Source: Reichenbachiella versicolor
GTDB taxonomy: Bacteria; Bacteroidota; Bacteroidia; Cytophagales; Cyclobacteriaceae
Reading direction: 5' to 3'
DNA length: 64,000 bases
NCBI RefSeq assembly: GCF_003171675.1
Contig: NZ_QFZQ01000002.1
Coordinates: forward strand, 372,001 to 436,000
The notes below the pieces were generated by a model. That model was not told the origin of the DNA and did no database searches. It saw nothing but the letters and a program-made list of their open reading frames with translations. A program made the translations under genes and the position numbers. Of this stretch, positions 48,517 to 58,785 are shown one piece after another. The number at the start of each line of letters is the position of its first letter. Positions within the stretch are counted from its first letter, which is position 1.

Positions 48517-50892
48517 TTATCTCCCACTAAGTACGTCAAACTTTCTAATTAACTCTTCGCCCATTTCATTGAGCAAAATGACTTGGTGCGTGCCTTCACT
48601 GACTTGGATGGCCATCTGGTGAGGTGTATTGGTTTCCCCAATGTATTCTCCATCCAGATGCCAGAAGAGTCTTTTGTTTTTGTGAAGGTGAGCAGCTTCG
48701 AAAATCGCTTCACCTCGCTTGCCATCAAGCTCTTTAGGAATGAATATTTTAGTTCCTTTTTTAGGATAAATAAGCTGTATGGTTGCTAACTGCTCATCAG
48801 ACTCACAACCTTTCATGAAGGCCGGCAAGGATTTATAATCGATGTTATTTTGCTGATAGTACCAAGCTTGAGTCGGGGGTAGTACAAACCAGTTTTTGTG
48901 ATGAATTTTATCTATCGGGTAGCAACTACTATTTACTTGGTATGTTTCTGTTTCGTCCAAGTGGATTCTATGATGAAGCATACAAGCTTGTGTGTTGCGA
49001 ACTGCCTGAGGCCATGACACCTCCTCCGTCTCTTCACAATTTGGGGAAGCTATCCAACCTGAAGTTTTACATATCTTAAACAATTGAGTTTCTGCTGTTG
49101 GGACTTCGTTAAAAGAATCGTGATCTAGAACCTTAAATATTTTGAACATGAGTGGTGCAGCTGCTAAACCTCCTACCAGACCGGGTCGGCCTTCTCCATC
49201 GGCGTTACCTGTCCAAACTGCCACTAGGTATTTCCCATTGATACCTACAGACCATGCATCTCTAAACCCAAAACTGGTTCCTGTTTTCCAAGAAATGGGT
49301 ACAGCTCCTCTAAAACTCTCCCATCCTGAAAAACCTTGAGGTCGATTCAGCCCTTTCATGGCATCTAATGTGGCCCATATACTTGCTATACTTAAGACTT
49401 CATCTGTCTTCACATCTCTACTCTTCAATGAATCTGCAATCAATATTGAATGCGGTTTATAATCTTCCGCGTCATATAAGTTCATGACAGGTCTGTTAAA
49501 TGAATGGCGATAGGTACGGTATATATTTCCATACATCTGGGCTATTTCCCAAAGCGAAGACTCCGCTCCTCCCAATATTAAACTCAACCCATAGTGACTC
49601 GCAGGTCTAGTGAGGCTATTCATTCCTAGAGATTTCAATTTCTCATGAAATCGTTCAATGCCATAATCTCTCAATGCCACTACAAAGGGTAAATTCAAAG
49701 ATCGAGTCAGCGCCTCATCAGCATGTACAGCCCCTCTGTACTTAAGGTCAAAATTCTTAGGCATAAAGTCCTTCAGGAACATTGGATAATCTTCCAATAA
49801 AGCTTTGGGAGTAATCAATCCATGGTCCAAAGCGGCGGCATAGAGAAAAGGTTTTAGCAGGCTACCCGTACTTCGCTGAGCCGTGACGATATCTACATCT
49901 TCACCGTGCTCCATTCCACTATTGACATTCCCTACATAAGCTTTGGTTTGTCCTGATTCTATATCTATTACCAAAGCTGCTGCATTGAAAATGAAGTTGG
50001 ACTGAAGACCTTGACTGTGTGCCTCCACTCTCTCTTTTACCACTGCCTGAATGGCAGCATCTATCGTCACAATATTTCGCTTTCCTCCTTTACCTTCATT
50101 GATAAGTCTGGTCAAAAGACGTGGTGCCAATTGAGGCATTGGTTGGGGTATACCTGGTAAAGGCTCTGCCATAGCCAGTTCACAAGTCAAGGAATCAATA
50201 ACTCCTTCAACCAATAGCTTGCTGAGTAGAAAATCACGTTTCCATTTATAGGTAGACTCATTCTTTCCTGGGAATACCAACGAAGGACTATTGGGTAATA
50301 CGGCTAAACTGGCTGCTTCTCCCCAAGAGAGTAAATGAGATGGTCTTCCATAGTATCTCCATGAGGCAGCGCTTACTCCCACGACATTCCCTCCAAATGG
50401 TGCTTGAGAAACGTAATGTGAAAGAATCTCCTTTTTCGAATAGAGAAGTTCTAGCTTAAAAACCATTAGTGTTTCCAGAATCTTTTGCCAAAGTGTTCTA
50501 GACTGATTTCCTAGCGCCATTCGAACAACCTGCATGCTGATCGTACTTCCACCTCTCTTTATTCTTCCTGATTGAATATTAGACCAAAATGCCTTTGAAA
50601 GAGAAATTGGATTAACACCAAAATGCTTATAGAAATAAGCGTCTTCAAATTGTAATAGACACATTTCAAAACGTGTAGCTATGCTATCTTCTTTCGGAAA
50701 TCGCCATTGTCCATCTTTAGCTATTTGAGCACCGAGTAGCTCACCTTCCTGAGTCTCAATGGTCGTAGAAAAAGTTGGTGCAAATAGCGGCGAAGGTAGC
50801 GGTAGCAGCAATAAGAAAAGCACTGACCCTATCAGAAGGATCAGTGCTTTTTTATATCTCTTAATAGACTCGTATAGTCGCAAGAACTTCAT
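48517..50892 (-). CDS. pbpC: Penicillin-binding protein 1C
   Basis: A 791-residue bifunctional peptidoglycan synthase. It has an N-terminal membrane anchor (ALILLIGSVLFLLLLPLP) and a GT51 glycosyltransferase domain with the catalytic Glu in CLLQFEDAYFYKHFGV and RGGSTISMQVVRMAL. The transpeptidase domain has the active-site Ser in STGSLLKPFLY and the KTGTSFGFRDAW motif. A C-terminal PBP1C-type beta domain follows. It lies downstream of the alpha-2-macroglobulin gene on the same strand, the pairing known in many Gram-negative bacteria. Confidence 0.95.
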   Translation of the reverse strand: MKFLRLYESIKRYKKALILLIGSVLFLLLLPLPSPLFAPTFSTTIETQEGELLGAQIAKDGQWRFPKEDSIATRFEMCLLQFEDAYFYKHFGVNPISLSKAFWSNIQSGRIKRGGSTISMQVVRMALGNQSRTLWQKILETLMVFKLELLYSKKEILSHYVSQAPFGGNVVGVSAASWRYYGRPSHLLSWGEAASLAVLPNSPSLVFPGKNESTYKWKRDFLLSKLLVEGVIDSLTCELAMAEPLPGIPQPMPQLAPRLLTRLINEGKGGKRNIVTIDAAIQAVVKERVEAHSQGLQSNFIFNAAALVIDIESGQTKAYVGNVNSGMEHGEDVDIVTAQRSTGSLLKPFLYAAALDHGLITPKALLEDYPMFLKDFMPKNFDLKYRGAVHADEALTRSLNLPFVVALRDYGIERFHEKLKSLGMNSLTRPASHYGLSLILGGAESSLWEIAQMYGNIYRTYRHSFNRPVMNLYDAEDYKPHSILIADSLKSRDVKTDEVLSIASIWATLDAMKGLNRPQGFSGWESFRGAVPISWKTGTSFGFRDAWSVGINGKYLVAVWTGNADGEGRPGLVGGLAAAPLMFKIFKVLDHDSFNEVPTAETQLFKICKTSGWIASPNCEETEEVSWPQAVRNTQACMLHHRIHLDETETYQVNSSCYPIDKIHHKNWFVLPPTQAWYYQQNNIDYKSLPAFMKGCESDEQLATIQLIYPKKGTKIFIPKELDGKRGEAIFEAAHLHKNKRLFWHLDGEYIGETNTPHQMAIQVSEGTHQVILLNEMGEELIRKFDVLSGR

Positions 50893-50956
50893 CGCTAAAC
50901 TTATGAATCTGTTGTCTCAGCAAGTAAACCTCTATTTGAAGGTCTTTTCTCGACGT

Positions 50957-50998
50957 AGCAGTCTATCACAGTAGATACTTTATACTGTAACAGACTGC
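50957..50998 (-). terminator. Long hairpin between the macroglobulin gene and pbpC
   Basis: AGCAGTCT (50957) pairs with AGACTGCT and, inside, ACAGTA pairs with TACTGT, giving a stable stem with a small internal loop. No T-run follows on either strand. It may partly uncouple pbpC from the upstream gene or be a processing signal. Confidence 0.5.
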
Positions 50999-51030
50999 TT
51001 CGCCAATCTTCCCTGCTAGGAAACTATTGT

Positions 51031-54000
51031 TTATTTTATTTCAATCCACTTACCTGCATTCTGCGCGTAGATATCATCATCATACATCGCTTCTACTTTT
51101 ACTGCTGGTTGATAGAACTTCCCTTTGTATGAAGTGTTCAACTGAACTTCGAAGTTCTTGGTCTGGCCAGCATTCAAATCGAAATACATCATGACTCTGT
51201 CATCTCTGATATCTGTATAATCAGGTTCATCTCCGCCATTGAATGAATCAGTACCATCTAGTCTAGTATTCAGTATCTCCCATCCTGATGGGAAAATTTG
51301 AGTTAATGCAAGGTTTTCATACCCCTCTCTTACCCCTGGGTGAGACACTTTTACTTTAGCAATGAAATCAGTACCATGAGGCAGATTAGCTGGATTTACA
51401 GATCTACCATTCTTGTCCTTATATGATACTTCCATCTTGATGTTTTTAGAAGATGGCTCTTCCTTACCACTTAGGGGAATTCCAGTCTTGACCATTCTAG
51501 CATATATAGGAGTAGATCCAGTGTTCTGAATCACAACACCTGTCTCAGCATCAGCAGTAGACAATTTTAACTGGGCTAAATAATTACCCATAGTTACGTC
51601 CTTAGTTTCTCCATTGACTTTGACTTCAAACTGAATCTGAGAACCATCGTCCATTCCTTGGCTATACTTAGAGACTGCAATCAAACTGTATGCAGTAGTC
51701 TGAGTACTCATCCATTTTCTCTTGTCACCCATCTTATCGGCGATCTCCTTGAGAATAGTAAAACCTTCCTCATGCATATTCAAATGTGCTAGAGTCTCTA
51801 GAATCATAGCTCTGTCTCTGAGTCTAGAACCATAAGTGTATGGATTGTACTTATAATCATCTAACTCTTGAGAAAGTCCTTCGATGATTTGTTTAGCTGG
51901 ATCTTCATATCCTGAAACCGCATACGCTAATGCCAATCTCCACTTCGCTACCACTGGTAGATCAGACATAGATTTCATTCTGTTCATAGCACCCATGACA
52001 TTTTCCCCAGCCAATGCCAAAGTATATAGTCTATAGGCCTGAACTAAGCTGCTACTTCTGTATTTGCCTTTCGTCCATTGGTTAGCCATGCGCTTCTGAA
52101 ACTTCTTCCAGTTGGTCAGCATACCACCCGGTACAGCGTAACCTTTATTCTTAGCTTCCAATAAGAAATGACCTGCATAGTTAGTTCCCCACTCGCTATC
52201 ACTTCCTCTTCCCGGCCAATACGAAAGTCCTCCCGACGGATTTTGGAATGTCTGTAGTCTTTCAATAGCAGCGGTGACATTGTCAGATATTCTAGTCTTA
52301 GTCTCCGCTGTTAAGTCCATTAACTGACCTAGGTACAACTGTGCAAAAACAGAAGATGTAGTCTGCTCCACACAACCATGTGGGTATCTGATCAAATATC
52401 TAATTCTACTCTCTAGGTTCAATGATGGAAGTGCTGACAATTCTATAGCCCCTTCATTTGTTCCTAGCAATCCAATTGGACTGTAATTCAAAGACCATTG
52501 ATCTCCAGCCGAAATCAACTTGTCTGATACTTCTGTGAACTCAGGGTTAGAAGCTCTTACATCCATTTCAATGTCAAATTGAGCGGTACTTTTTGGTCCT
52601 TTGGCCGATACGGCTACTCGCCCTATCCCTAGACTCTCAGCAGCCTGAACTTTGAAGTAAATCACTTTCTCTCCTTCTCCTTCAACGGTTATCTCTTTGG
52701 TACTTCCTCCTACTAGTTTGAGTTTATCAGTAGCTTTCACTGATACCTTGACCTTAGCTGTCTTCGTATCCGAATTGAAAACTGTTACAGGCAAATCCAT
52801 GATCTCGGTAGGACCCGCTACTCTCGGAAGAGTCGCCAATACCATCACTGACTGCTTCACAGGAGTAGCTTTATCAGTTTTACCATAGGCTCCATTGTAG
52901 CCGGCTACCAACATGGTTTTAACACTACCGACGTACTGTGGCATTTGAATTTCATGAACCGCTTCATCTCCAGCATCCAAGTAGAAAGGTCCCAAGTACT
53001 CTACTACAGGCTTAAACCTGTTCGCCTTTTGAGCTTTTGGTGCAGCTAAATCACCATCACCACCTATACTTAGCATTCTTTCTAATCTGCCACTATATGC
53101 TCCTACTACATCGTCATAGATATCCCAAGTCTTGATTCCTAAAGCTTCCCTTGCATAGAAATTGTTCCAAGGGTCTGGTGTTTTATACCTCGTAAGGTCA
53201 AGTAAACCTTCATCTACCATAGCGATGGTGTACGCCATAGGCTTACCATTGGACTCAGTCACTTTTACATTAAACTTCTCCTCTGGACTTAGCACATCAG
53301 GCATTTTGAGCTGAGGTTCTAGTGTGGTCGCTGGGTTGATCACTGAAACATTCTCTATACCATACATGCGTATAGGTAAATCATTGGCAGTCTGCCCATG
53401 AGGCTGCATCAATGTCACATGAACGTACAGGTTGGGAGTCATATCTTCGGTCACATCAAAAGTCACCTCTGTAGGTCCTGCTCCTGTTTCTGCCCATTTG
53501 CAGTTGATGATCTTATTACTAGTTTCCAAACTCACCAAAGCACGTCCACCTTCGGCAGCAGGCAATGTCACCTTGGCTTTGTCTCCTACTTGATAGCTTC
53601 CTTTGTCAATATCGAAAGTCAACATATTGACACCTCCCATATTCTTCTTGCCTTTTCCAGCCCATCCCGGCCAGTCAAAATAAATCACTTGTCCTGCACT
53701 GTGTCCGGACTCAGGATCTGTGACTCTTACATAGTATCTACCCCACTCTGGATATTTAACTTGAACGGCCCAAGTTCCTTCACCATTCACCGTATTGACT
53801 TTAGCTTTCTGTAACGGTGAGCGGTAGTTTCTGCCTATATAATTACTGATATCATTATAGGAACTGTTCCACCACCATCTCCATTCGAGTTTGAACAACT
53901 CTACTTCTAAGTTTTGCTTTGACACTGGTTTACCATCAGAGTCTACAGATACGATTCTGATCGAGTGATCCTTGTCTGTCAAAAGCATTTTGCGCCTATC

Positions 54001-56526
54001 GCCTTCAGGCGCTTTAAGCCCTACATAGCTAGCGTATGGGTAATATGGGATGACTAATTTGTCTACAGAGAAGTTTCCTCCTTCTTCATATACCTTACCG
54101 GTAAATATGGCATTAAGAGCTCCCGGTGCATTGTCATTGACATCAATATTGACACCAACGTTAGCATAGCCATTCTCATTTAGTCTTACAGAGAATGCTT
54201 CCTGTCTCTCTGCATAAAAAGACTTGGAATCATCATCAAATATTAGATTAGGATACTCTTTGAAAGTTGTTTTGGTCGGAGCCAAAAGCACATCATATTC
54301 TGCTTCCAAATTCTTAGCCACAGCTCCGTGAAGCCATTTTACTGTCAGATCAGCATATATTTTTTGGCTTCCTCCTGTCAATCGATCGGTATCAAAATCA
54401 AGGTCAATTTTCAGTCTATTAGGCTTGACCGTTTCTACCTTGATTTCTTTATTGAATTCAGAGCCTCCTGCTTTTACTTTCACCTGCCACAGACCTGTTG
54501 GATCCTCTTGATTGGTAGAAAGTTTGAAAGCGTACATTCCACTTACAGATTCCGTTTTAGTCTTTCTAGTGACTATCTGCCCCTCAGGGTTCTTAAATTC
54601 CAATATCACAGGATAGTTATCAGGAAGTCTTGAATCTTTATCTTCTAGAATGAATGTCAAGAAAATATCGTCTCCTGGTCTCCACACGCCTCTCTCTCCA
54701 TAGATGAATCCTTTGATACCTTTCTTGATCGTCTTACCGGCAGTATTGAAGTTACTCAATGACAAAGCTGACCCGTCGTCTACCTTCATGTAATTGTAGT
54801 CCTTCATGTGCTTAGCCTTGATCATATATGGCTTTCGCTTCACATCCAATACAGCCATACCATTGCTACCCGTAGTAGCTTTGCCTATTTCTTGTTGCTG
54901 GTAATCATAGGCTATGATCTCTACCCCATCCAATGGAGTGGTTGTCAAGATGTCATTTGCGAATACATGCAGAGCACCAAACTCAGATCGCTTAGCTACT
55001 AAACCGATATTGGAAGCTAGCAATATTTTCTTGACATTTCGACGCTGTCTATAGTACATGCTATGACATGGATTATCTCTTTCATTCCAGTCATATTCAT
55101 AGTAGTAGTTTTCATAGCTGTCCCAGCTGCTTTCTTCTTGCTCTTCGTCCCAGTTTTGCTGAACTACATCATCTTCAGTGTCTGGACAAGCAAATAGTGA
55201 ATGCTTTTTAGTGAATGAAATATCTACTTGATATAGTGCTCCCGGCTGAATTTTGAACATTTCGGATAGTTCCAGCGTAAACCGGTTCCATTTGTTCAAA
55301 TTGGTAACTCCAGTCTCTAGCAGGTTCACTTCTTTCGTCTGAACAGGTCTTGCTACTCTTTGCAGATACCTAGTACCTCCCAAATCATTGGTCTGTAGGT
55401 ATTGTAAAACATTGCTTTCGAAAATCTGAATGACAGTTACCTTAACAGCCTTTAGGCCTACGGCTTCAAATGGAAGAACTAGCTGATCAGAGTTGGGTAG
55501 AATCGTTCCTTTTTTAGAAGCTAATCTGATCTCAGGTTTAGAAGTTGGCATTTGGATCGTGGTCACAAAATCCTCTTGCAGGGTCTTTCCTTTTACACTT
55601 CTGATATTCTTGAAGATTCTTACCTCTACCTCACCGTAAATAATCTTAGATGGGTAAAGTTTCAGTTCATTTTTATCGATAGTGTATCTAGGTACATCGT
55701 CTCCGAGTTTGATAAAACCTTTCAACGACTGGTTTTTATCTATCAAATGAGAGAAGGTAATAGATATATAGTTTTCACCCGCTTGATTGAGTCTACTCGA
55801 TGCTACACTAAACTCGTTTTTACCAGGAACTACATATTTCTGTTCTCCAGATGTCGCTACTCCTATAGGCGAACCTTTCCAGCTTACTTTGACTTCACTA
55901 CGATCGTCCTTTCTTTCTACATTTTCTATCGAGAAGATGAATTTTCGACTTGACTCACCGCTTGTCCATGTGATAGGAAGGTCTGAGCTGCCTTGGGAAG
56001 CTTGTAATATCTTCTTGATTTTTTCTAAATCTTCATCGTCAGCCGTCTCGACATATCCAGTGATTTTGGCATCTTGATCTTCTCCTGCTACTTCTAGTCC
56101 CTCTATGATTACTTCATAGTTTGACTTAATGACAGCAAACCCAAATTCAAAGACATTGTCTTTGGGTGGATTCTCAAAAATCTCCTTGAGGAACACCTTA
56201 GCTTCGTAGGATTGTCCCGGGGTAAGGGACTGCTCGGGTGTAAAAACTATGGAGCTTTTATCTCTCCATACTGCCGAACCTGCTATGGCTGGTTCAAATG
56301 AAAATACTTTGCCTTCAACCGCTTGATTAGGTTGCACATCCATTTCCTGTGACAGAAGAATGAGAATTTCTTCGTTTTTGGAAATCACGCCAGAGGTATA
56401 TCCCTCTACAAACTCACTATATGCGGCGGTAGATTTAGTCTTCTTAGATCCTTTGTCTCCTCCGCAGGAGATCAATAGTCCTGTGATAGCCACAAGACAG
56501 ATTAGGTTTCTTATTATTTTTAGCAA
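51031..56526 (-). CDS. Alpha-2-macroglobulin-like lipoprotein with thioester
   Basis: A 1831-residue lipoprotein (lipobox LLISCGG) of the bacterial alpha-2-macroglobulin family, which traps proteases in the periplasm. Macroglobulin domains fill the first ~1200 residues, with a bait-like region after SVIKSNYEV and domains such as GVWRPGDDIFLTF. The thioester motif GCVEQ has its Cys at residue 1385 in YPHGCVEQTTSS, so covalent trapping is expected. The alpha/alpha-toroid (NPSGGLSYWPGRGSDS) and receptor-like domain follow. The start is TTG at 56526: an in-frame stop lies four codons upstream and no ATG precedes the signal peptide. The pbpC gene follows, consistent with cooperation in defence and repair of the cell wall. 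Confidence 0.95.
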   Translation of the reverse strand: MLKIIRNLICLVAITGLLISCGGDKGSKKTKSTAAYSEFVEGYTSGVISKNEEILILLSQEMDVQPNQAVEGKVFSFEPAIAGSAVWRDKSSIVFTPEQSLTPGQSYEAKVFLKEIFENPPKDNVFEFGFAVIKSNYEVIIEGLEVAGEDQDAKITGYVETADDEDLEKIKKILQASQGSSDLPITWTSGESSRKFIFSIENVERKDDRSEVKVSWKGSPIGVATSGEQKYVVPGKNEFSVASSRLNQAGENYISITFSHLIDKNQSLKGFIKLGDDVPRYTIDKNELKLYPSKIIYGEVEVRIFKNIRSVKGKTLQEDFVTTIQMPTSKPEIRLASKKGTILPNSDQLVLPFEAVGLKAVKVTVIQIFESNVLQYLQTNDLGGTRYLQRVARPVQTKEVNLLETGVTNLNKWNRFTLELSEMFKIQPGALYQVDISFTKKHSLFACPDTEDDVVQQNWDEEQEESSWDSYENYYYEYDWNERDNPCHSMYYRQRRNVKKILLASNIGLVAKRSEFGALHVFANDILTTTPLDGVEIIAYDYQQQEIGKATTGSNGMAVLDVKRKPYMIKAKHMKDYNYMKVDDGSALSLSNFNTAGKTIKKGIKGFIYGERGVWRPGDDIFLTFILEDKDSRLPDNYPVILEFKNPEGQIVTRKTKTESVSGMYAFKLSTNQEDPTGLWQVKVKAGGSEFNKEIKVETVKPNRLKIDLDFDTDRLTGGSQKIYADLTVKWLHGAVAKNLEAEYDVLLAPTKTTFKEYPNLIFDDDSKSFYAERQEAFSVRLNENGYANVGVNIDVNDNAPGALNAIFTGKVYEEGGNFSVDKLVIPYYPYASYVGLKAPEGDRRKMLLTDKDHSIRIVSVDSDGKPVSKQNLEVELFKLEWRWWWNSSYNDISNYIGRNYRSPLQKAKVNTVNGEGTWAVQVKYPEWGRYYVRVTDPESGHSAGQVIYFDWPGWAGKGKKNMGGVNMLTFDIDKGSYQVGDKAKVTLPAAEGGRALVSLETSNKIINCKWAETGAGPTEVTFDVTEDMTPNLYVHVTLMQPHGQTANDLPIRMYGIENVSVINPATTLEPQLKMPDVLSPEEKFNVKVTESNGKPMAYTIAMVDEGLLDLTRYKTPDPWNNFYAREALGIKTWDIYDDVVGAYSGRLERMLSIGGDGDLAAPKAQKANRFKPVVEYLGPFYLDAGDEAVHEIQMPQYVGSVKTMLVAGYNGAYGKTDKATPVKQSVMVLATLPRVAGPTEIMDLPVTVFNSDTKTAKVKVSVKATDKLKLVGGSTKEITVEGEGEKVIYFKVQAAESLGIGRVAVSAKGPKSTAQFDIEMDVRASNPEFTEVSDKLISAGDQWSLNYSPIGLLGTNEGAIELSALPSLNLESRIRYLIRYPHGCVEQTTSSVFAQLYLGQLMDLTAETKTRISDNVTAAIERLQTFQNPSGGLSYWPGRGSDSEWGTNYAGHFLLEAKNKGYAVPGGMLTNWKKFQKRMANQWTKGKYRSSSLVQAYRLYTLALAGENVMGAMNRMKSMSDLPVVAKWRLALAYAVSGYEDPAKQIIEGLSQELDDYKYNPYTYGSRLRDRAMILETLAHLNMHEEGFTILKEIADKMGDKRKWMSTQTTAYSLIAVSKYSQGMDDGSQIQFEVKVNGETKDVTMGNYLAQLKLSTADAETGVVIQNTGSTPIYARMVKTGIPLSGKEEPSSKNIKMEVSYKDKNGRSVNPANLPHGTDFIAKVKVSHPGVREGYENLALTQIFPSGWEILNTRLDGTDSFNGGDEPDYTDIRDDRVMMYFDLNAGQTKNFEVQLNTSYKGKFYQPAVKVEAMYDDDIYAQNAGKWIEIK

Positions 56527-56679
56527 AACGTTTAAATTATTGGTACAAAATAGAGTGCCAATTTAGTGCAAGTTCTTTGATCCTCAGGCATTCGATATAG
56601 AACTTATCATAATAATAACAGCTAACAGGCCTTAATCAGAAAGTCTATTGTAAAGGGTAAATAACCTTCAAAAACCACT

Positions 56680-56865
56680 TCCCTGCTCAAGTTTAAACCT
56701 CCCCTCGTGATTTTTTGGTCTCCCTGCGGCGCAGGAAGGGGCTCATGTAGCGCAGGAAACCTGTTTACCTCCGCAGGAAGCGGTCAAATTAGCGCAGGGA
56801 AGGTCTTCTGCCTTGCAGGGAGCCTCCTTATATGGCAGGGAAGATTAAAATCGGTGCAGGAAGGG
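56680..56865. repeat. Array 3: GCAGGAAG units, 21-bp spacing, orientation flips near the left
   Basis: GCAGG cores start at 56731, 56752, 56773, 56794, 56815, 56835 and 56856 (spacing 21, 21, 21, 21, 20, 21). Inverse CCTGC cores lie at 56682 and 56723, with a decayed one near 56702. The flip is at the palindrome-like TCCCTGCGGCGCAGGAA. Linkers vary. The array is clearly richer in G and C than its surroundings. Confidence 0.8.
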
Positions 56866-56903
56866 TGGAATGATTGGGTGATAATGTAGAAAAACCTTTT
56901 GTT

Positions 56904-57042
56904 TCATGTGTAAGTACAACGACTCTTAAAATGATTTATGAAAATCCTTTGTCTCCCAACACAGCTAGTTTAGAAATACACTGTACCAAAGTACCGAGTC
57001 AGGAGACTCTACGGTTCATTCTATCTTTTAAGAAGGACTCTT
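56904..57042. repeat. Dispersed intergenic repeat, copy 1
   Basis: This ~130-bp stretch recurs at 58786-58912. Best-kept parts are TACACTGT, ACCGAGTCAGGAGACTCTAC, GTTCATTCTATCTTT and AAGAAGGACTCTT. GAGTC-AGGA-GACTC is a small perfect hairpin. No reading frame is conserved. Confidence 0.75.
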
Positions 57043-57066
57043 GTGAATGAGCATGGCTTGCCCATA

Positions 57067-57600
57067 TTAAAGAGTATTTTTATTTCGATTCAACCAATTT
57101 TTTGCTTCTTCTATCAAATGCTCTTCGAATTTTCTTTTTTGTTCAACCTTGGGAAGGTCTGTATAATAGAGAATCAAACTACCATCTTCAAGGTCTTGAA
57201 GTTCTCGGTACCAAGTGTATAAATGATGAAGGTCAAGTTCTTCTCCAAGGTATTTTGTTGTGTTATCCATCGGCCAGTCAAACGCATCATCGATTTCATT
57301 TTTTATAGTTGTCATTATTTCAAATGATTGTTTTGGATCATTAATCATCCGTTCTAAATGATAGGTAATTAGTACGTTAGCAGCACAAAACTTATTAGGT
57401 AATTTAAGTTTAAGTTCTGACAGCATCTGTTCGAAATATTGCTGTAATTCAAAAGTGTTATCCCGTTCGTCCATACCAGCTAAAATGATAAGCGAGTCTG
57501 AATCTAGTCCTTCTGCCAATCCTGTTAATGCGATGTCTGGATGTTGGCTAGTTGTTCGGTTTTCCAAAACGTATTCGGCAAGTTTTTCTTGAAAGTTCAT
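57067..57600 (-). CDS. Hypothetical cytoplasmic protein, 177 aa
   Basis: I do not recognise a named function. The protein is all-alpha in appearance and acidic: MNFQEKLAEYVLENRTTSQH, DSDSLIILAGMDERDN, FELQQYFEQMLSELKLKL, and the ending HLIEEAKNWLNRNKNTL. No signal peptide or membrane helix is seen. The ATG at 57600 is taken rather than the TTG one codon before. It lies between the two copies of the dispersed repeat, next to the lipoprotein gene on the same strand. Confidence 0.6.
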   Translation of the reverse strand: MNFQEKLAEYVLENRTTSQHPDIALTGLAEGLDSDSLIILAGMDERDNTFELQQYFEQMLSELKLKLPNKFCAANVLITYHLERMINDPKQSFEIMTTIKNEIDDAFDWPMDNTTKYLGEELDLHHLYTWYRELQDLEDGSLILYYTDLPKVEQKRKFEEHLIEEAKNWLNRNKNTL

Positions 57601-57658
57601 CAATTTGAAGTAGACACTTTATTCATAAATTAGAATAGGTATAACCTTATACACTTTT

Positions 57659-58648
57659 TTATTCTAGTTCTTTTACAAATCCATAAGTTGGAACAGGTGT
57701 TTTCCCGTTTGGAATTTCATTTAAGGCCTTGTAAAAAATGTAGTCTTTATCCTTTTCAATTCCATAGAATACCCTTACGATCTCTGAATGAACTTTCTCA
57801 TACTCAGCTTTCGTTTGCACTGTATCTTCTAAGTCTAAGATTGTCAAATACTCAATCATGGGAAAATATCCGTTTGTAGTTCTTTGAGGATAGATTGACA
57901 AAACCTGAGGTTTAGAGACAATCGCTTCAAGAGTCATCGGAAACTTGTACTTCGAGTTTATTTCAGTCAGTACTTTTTCATAAAACTCTTTCATCTCATC
58001 TTGCTTGCTGTATTGCCAAAATTTAGTAGCGGGATTTGAAACCTTTGAGCTCAAAAACATAGTATTTGCTGCGTCTATCAAGTACCCCTTGTTATACTCG
58101 GCTTTTGCTTTAGAATACAATTCAGGAGCAGTTTGTCCATTGACTTTGTACTGCCCCAATTGGATAATATTTAGTTTCCATCCCGCTGGATATTTACCAT
58201 AAATGTTCATAACTATAAATTCATCAAGTCTACTTTTAGGCATTAACACTGAAATGAATGTTTCTTGGTTTAAGGCTTGATAGTGAATTACGTAATCATT
58301 GAGCTCGTTAACTCCCGATATAACTGTATTTACTATTCCAGTTGTAGAGTTTTTTGATTGAACTTGATTCAGAATTTTATAGTCAACTGTAGTAATTATA
58401 TTACCTGCATTCTCAAGTAAATGGTCAATATCATTACCGCTTACTTCCAATAGCTTATCTGACATTATTGACTTCAGAAGATTAGCATTATTTGTTATTA
58501 CAGCTTTCAATACTAATTTATCCAAGGTTTCAATTTGATTTTTCACACCTTGTTCAATGTAATCACCTTGCCAAGTTTTGGTTGTTCCAACATTGCAGCT
58601 TTGGAATCCAAAAACGATTAGGATTGTTAAAAGAATTAGGTTTTTCAT
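57659..58648 (-). CDS. Hypothetical lipoprotein, 329 aa
   Basis: The ATG at 58648 gives a clean lipoprotein signal (MKNLILLTILIVFGFQSC). The mature part begins helical (LDKLVLKAVITNNANLLKSI). A stretch with GKYPAGWKLNIIQLGQYKVN, a helical pair like a degenerate TPR (APELYSKAKAEYNKGYLIDA) and a beta-rich end follow. I do not recognise the family. It is 58 bases upstream of the 177-residue gene on the same strand and may be transcribed with it. Confidence 0.65.
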   Translation of the reverse strand: MKNLILLTILIVFGFQSCNVGTTKTWQGDYIEQGVKNQIETLDKLVLKAVITNNANLLKSIMSDKLLEVSGNDIDHLLENAGNIITTVDYKILNQVQSKNSTTGIVNTVISGVNELNDYVIHYQALNQETFISVLMPKSRLDEFIVMNIYGKYPAGWKLNIIQLGQYKVNGQTAPELYSKAKAEYNKGYLIDAANTMFLSSKVSNPATKFWQYSKQDEMKEFYEKVLTEINSKYKFPMTLEAIVSKPQVLSIYPQRTTNGYFPMIEYLTILDLEDTVQTKAEYEKVHSEIVRVFYGIEKDKDYIFYKALNEIPNGKTPVPTYGFVKELE

Positions 58649-58785
58649 TCTTGTTATTATGTACTTTTTATGGTGGCTTATTATAGGTAAATTAACCATG
58701 TAACGTAGTGAGCTTTTGGTTTTGTGAATTACTTTTTTATAATTCTTAAAACCAAAATAATGAATAATACATTACCTCCACTATT

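Noticed and set aside
56707-56889. 60-codon frame with a Ser-Ala-Gly heptad pattern
   Set aside because: Heptad periodicity comes from the 21-bp step of array 3; the same DNA contains stops in the equivalent frames of the other arrays.
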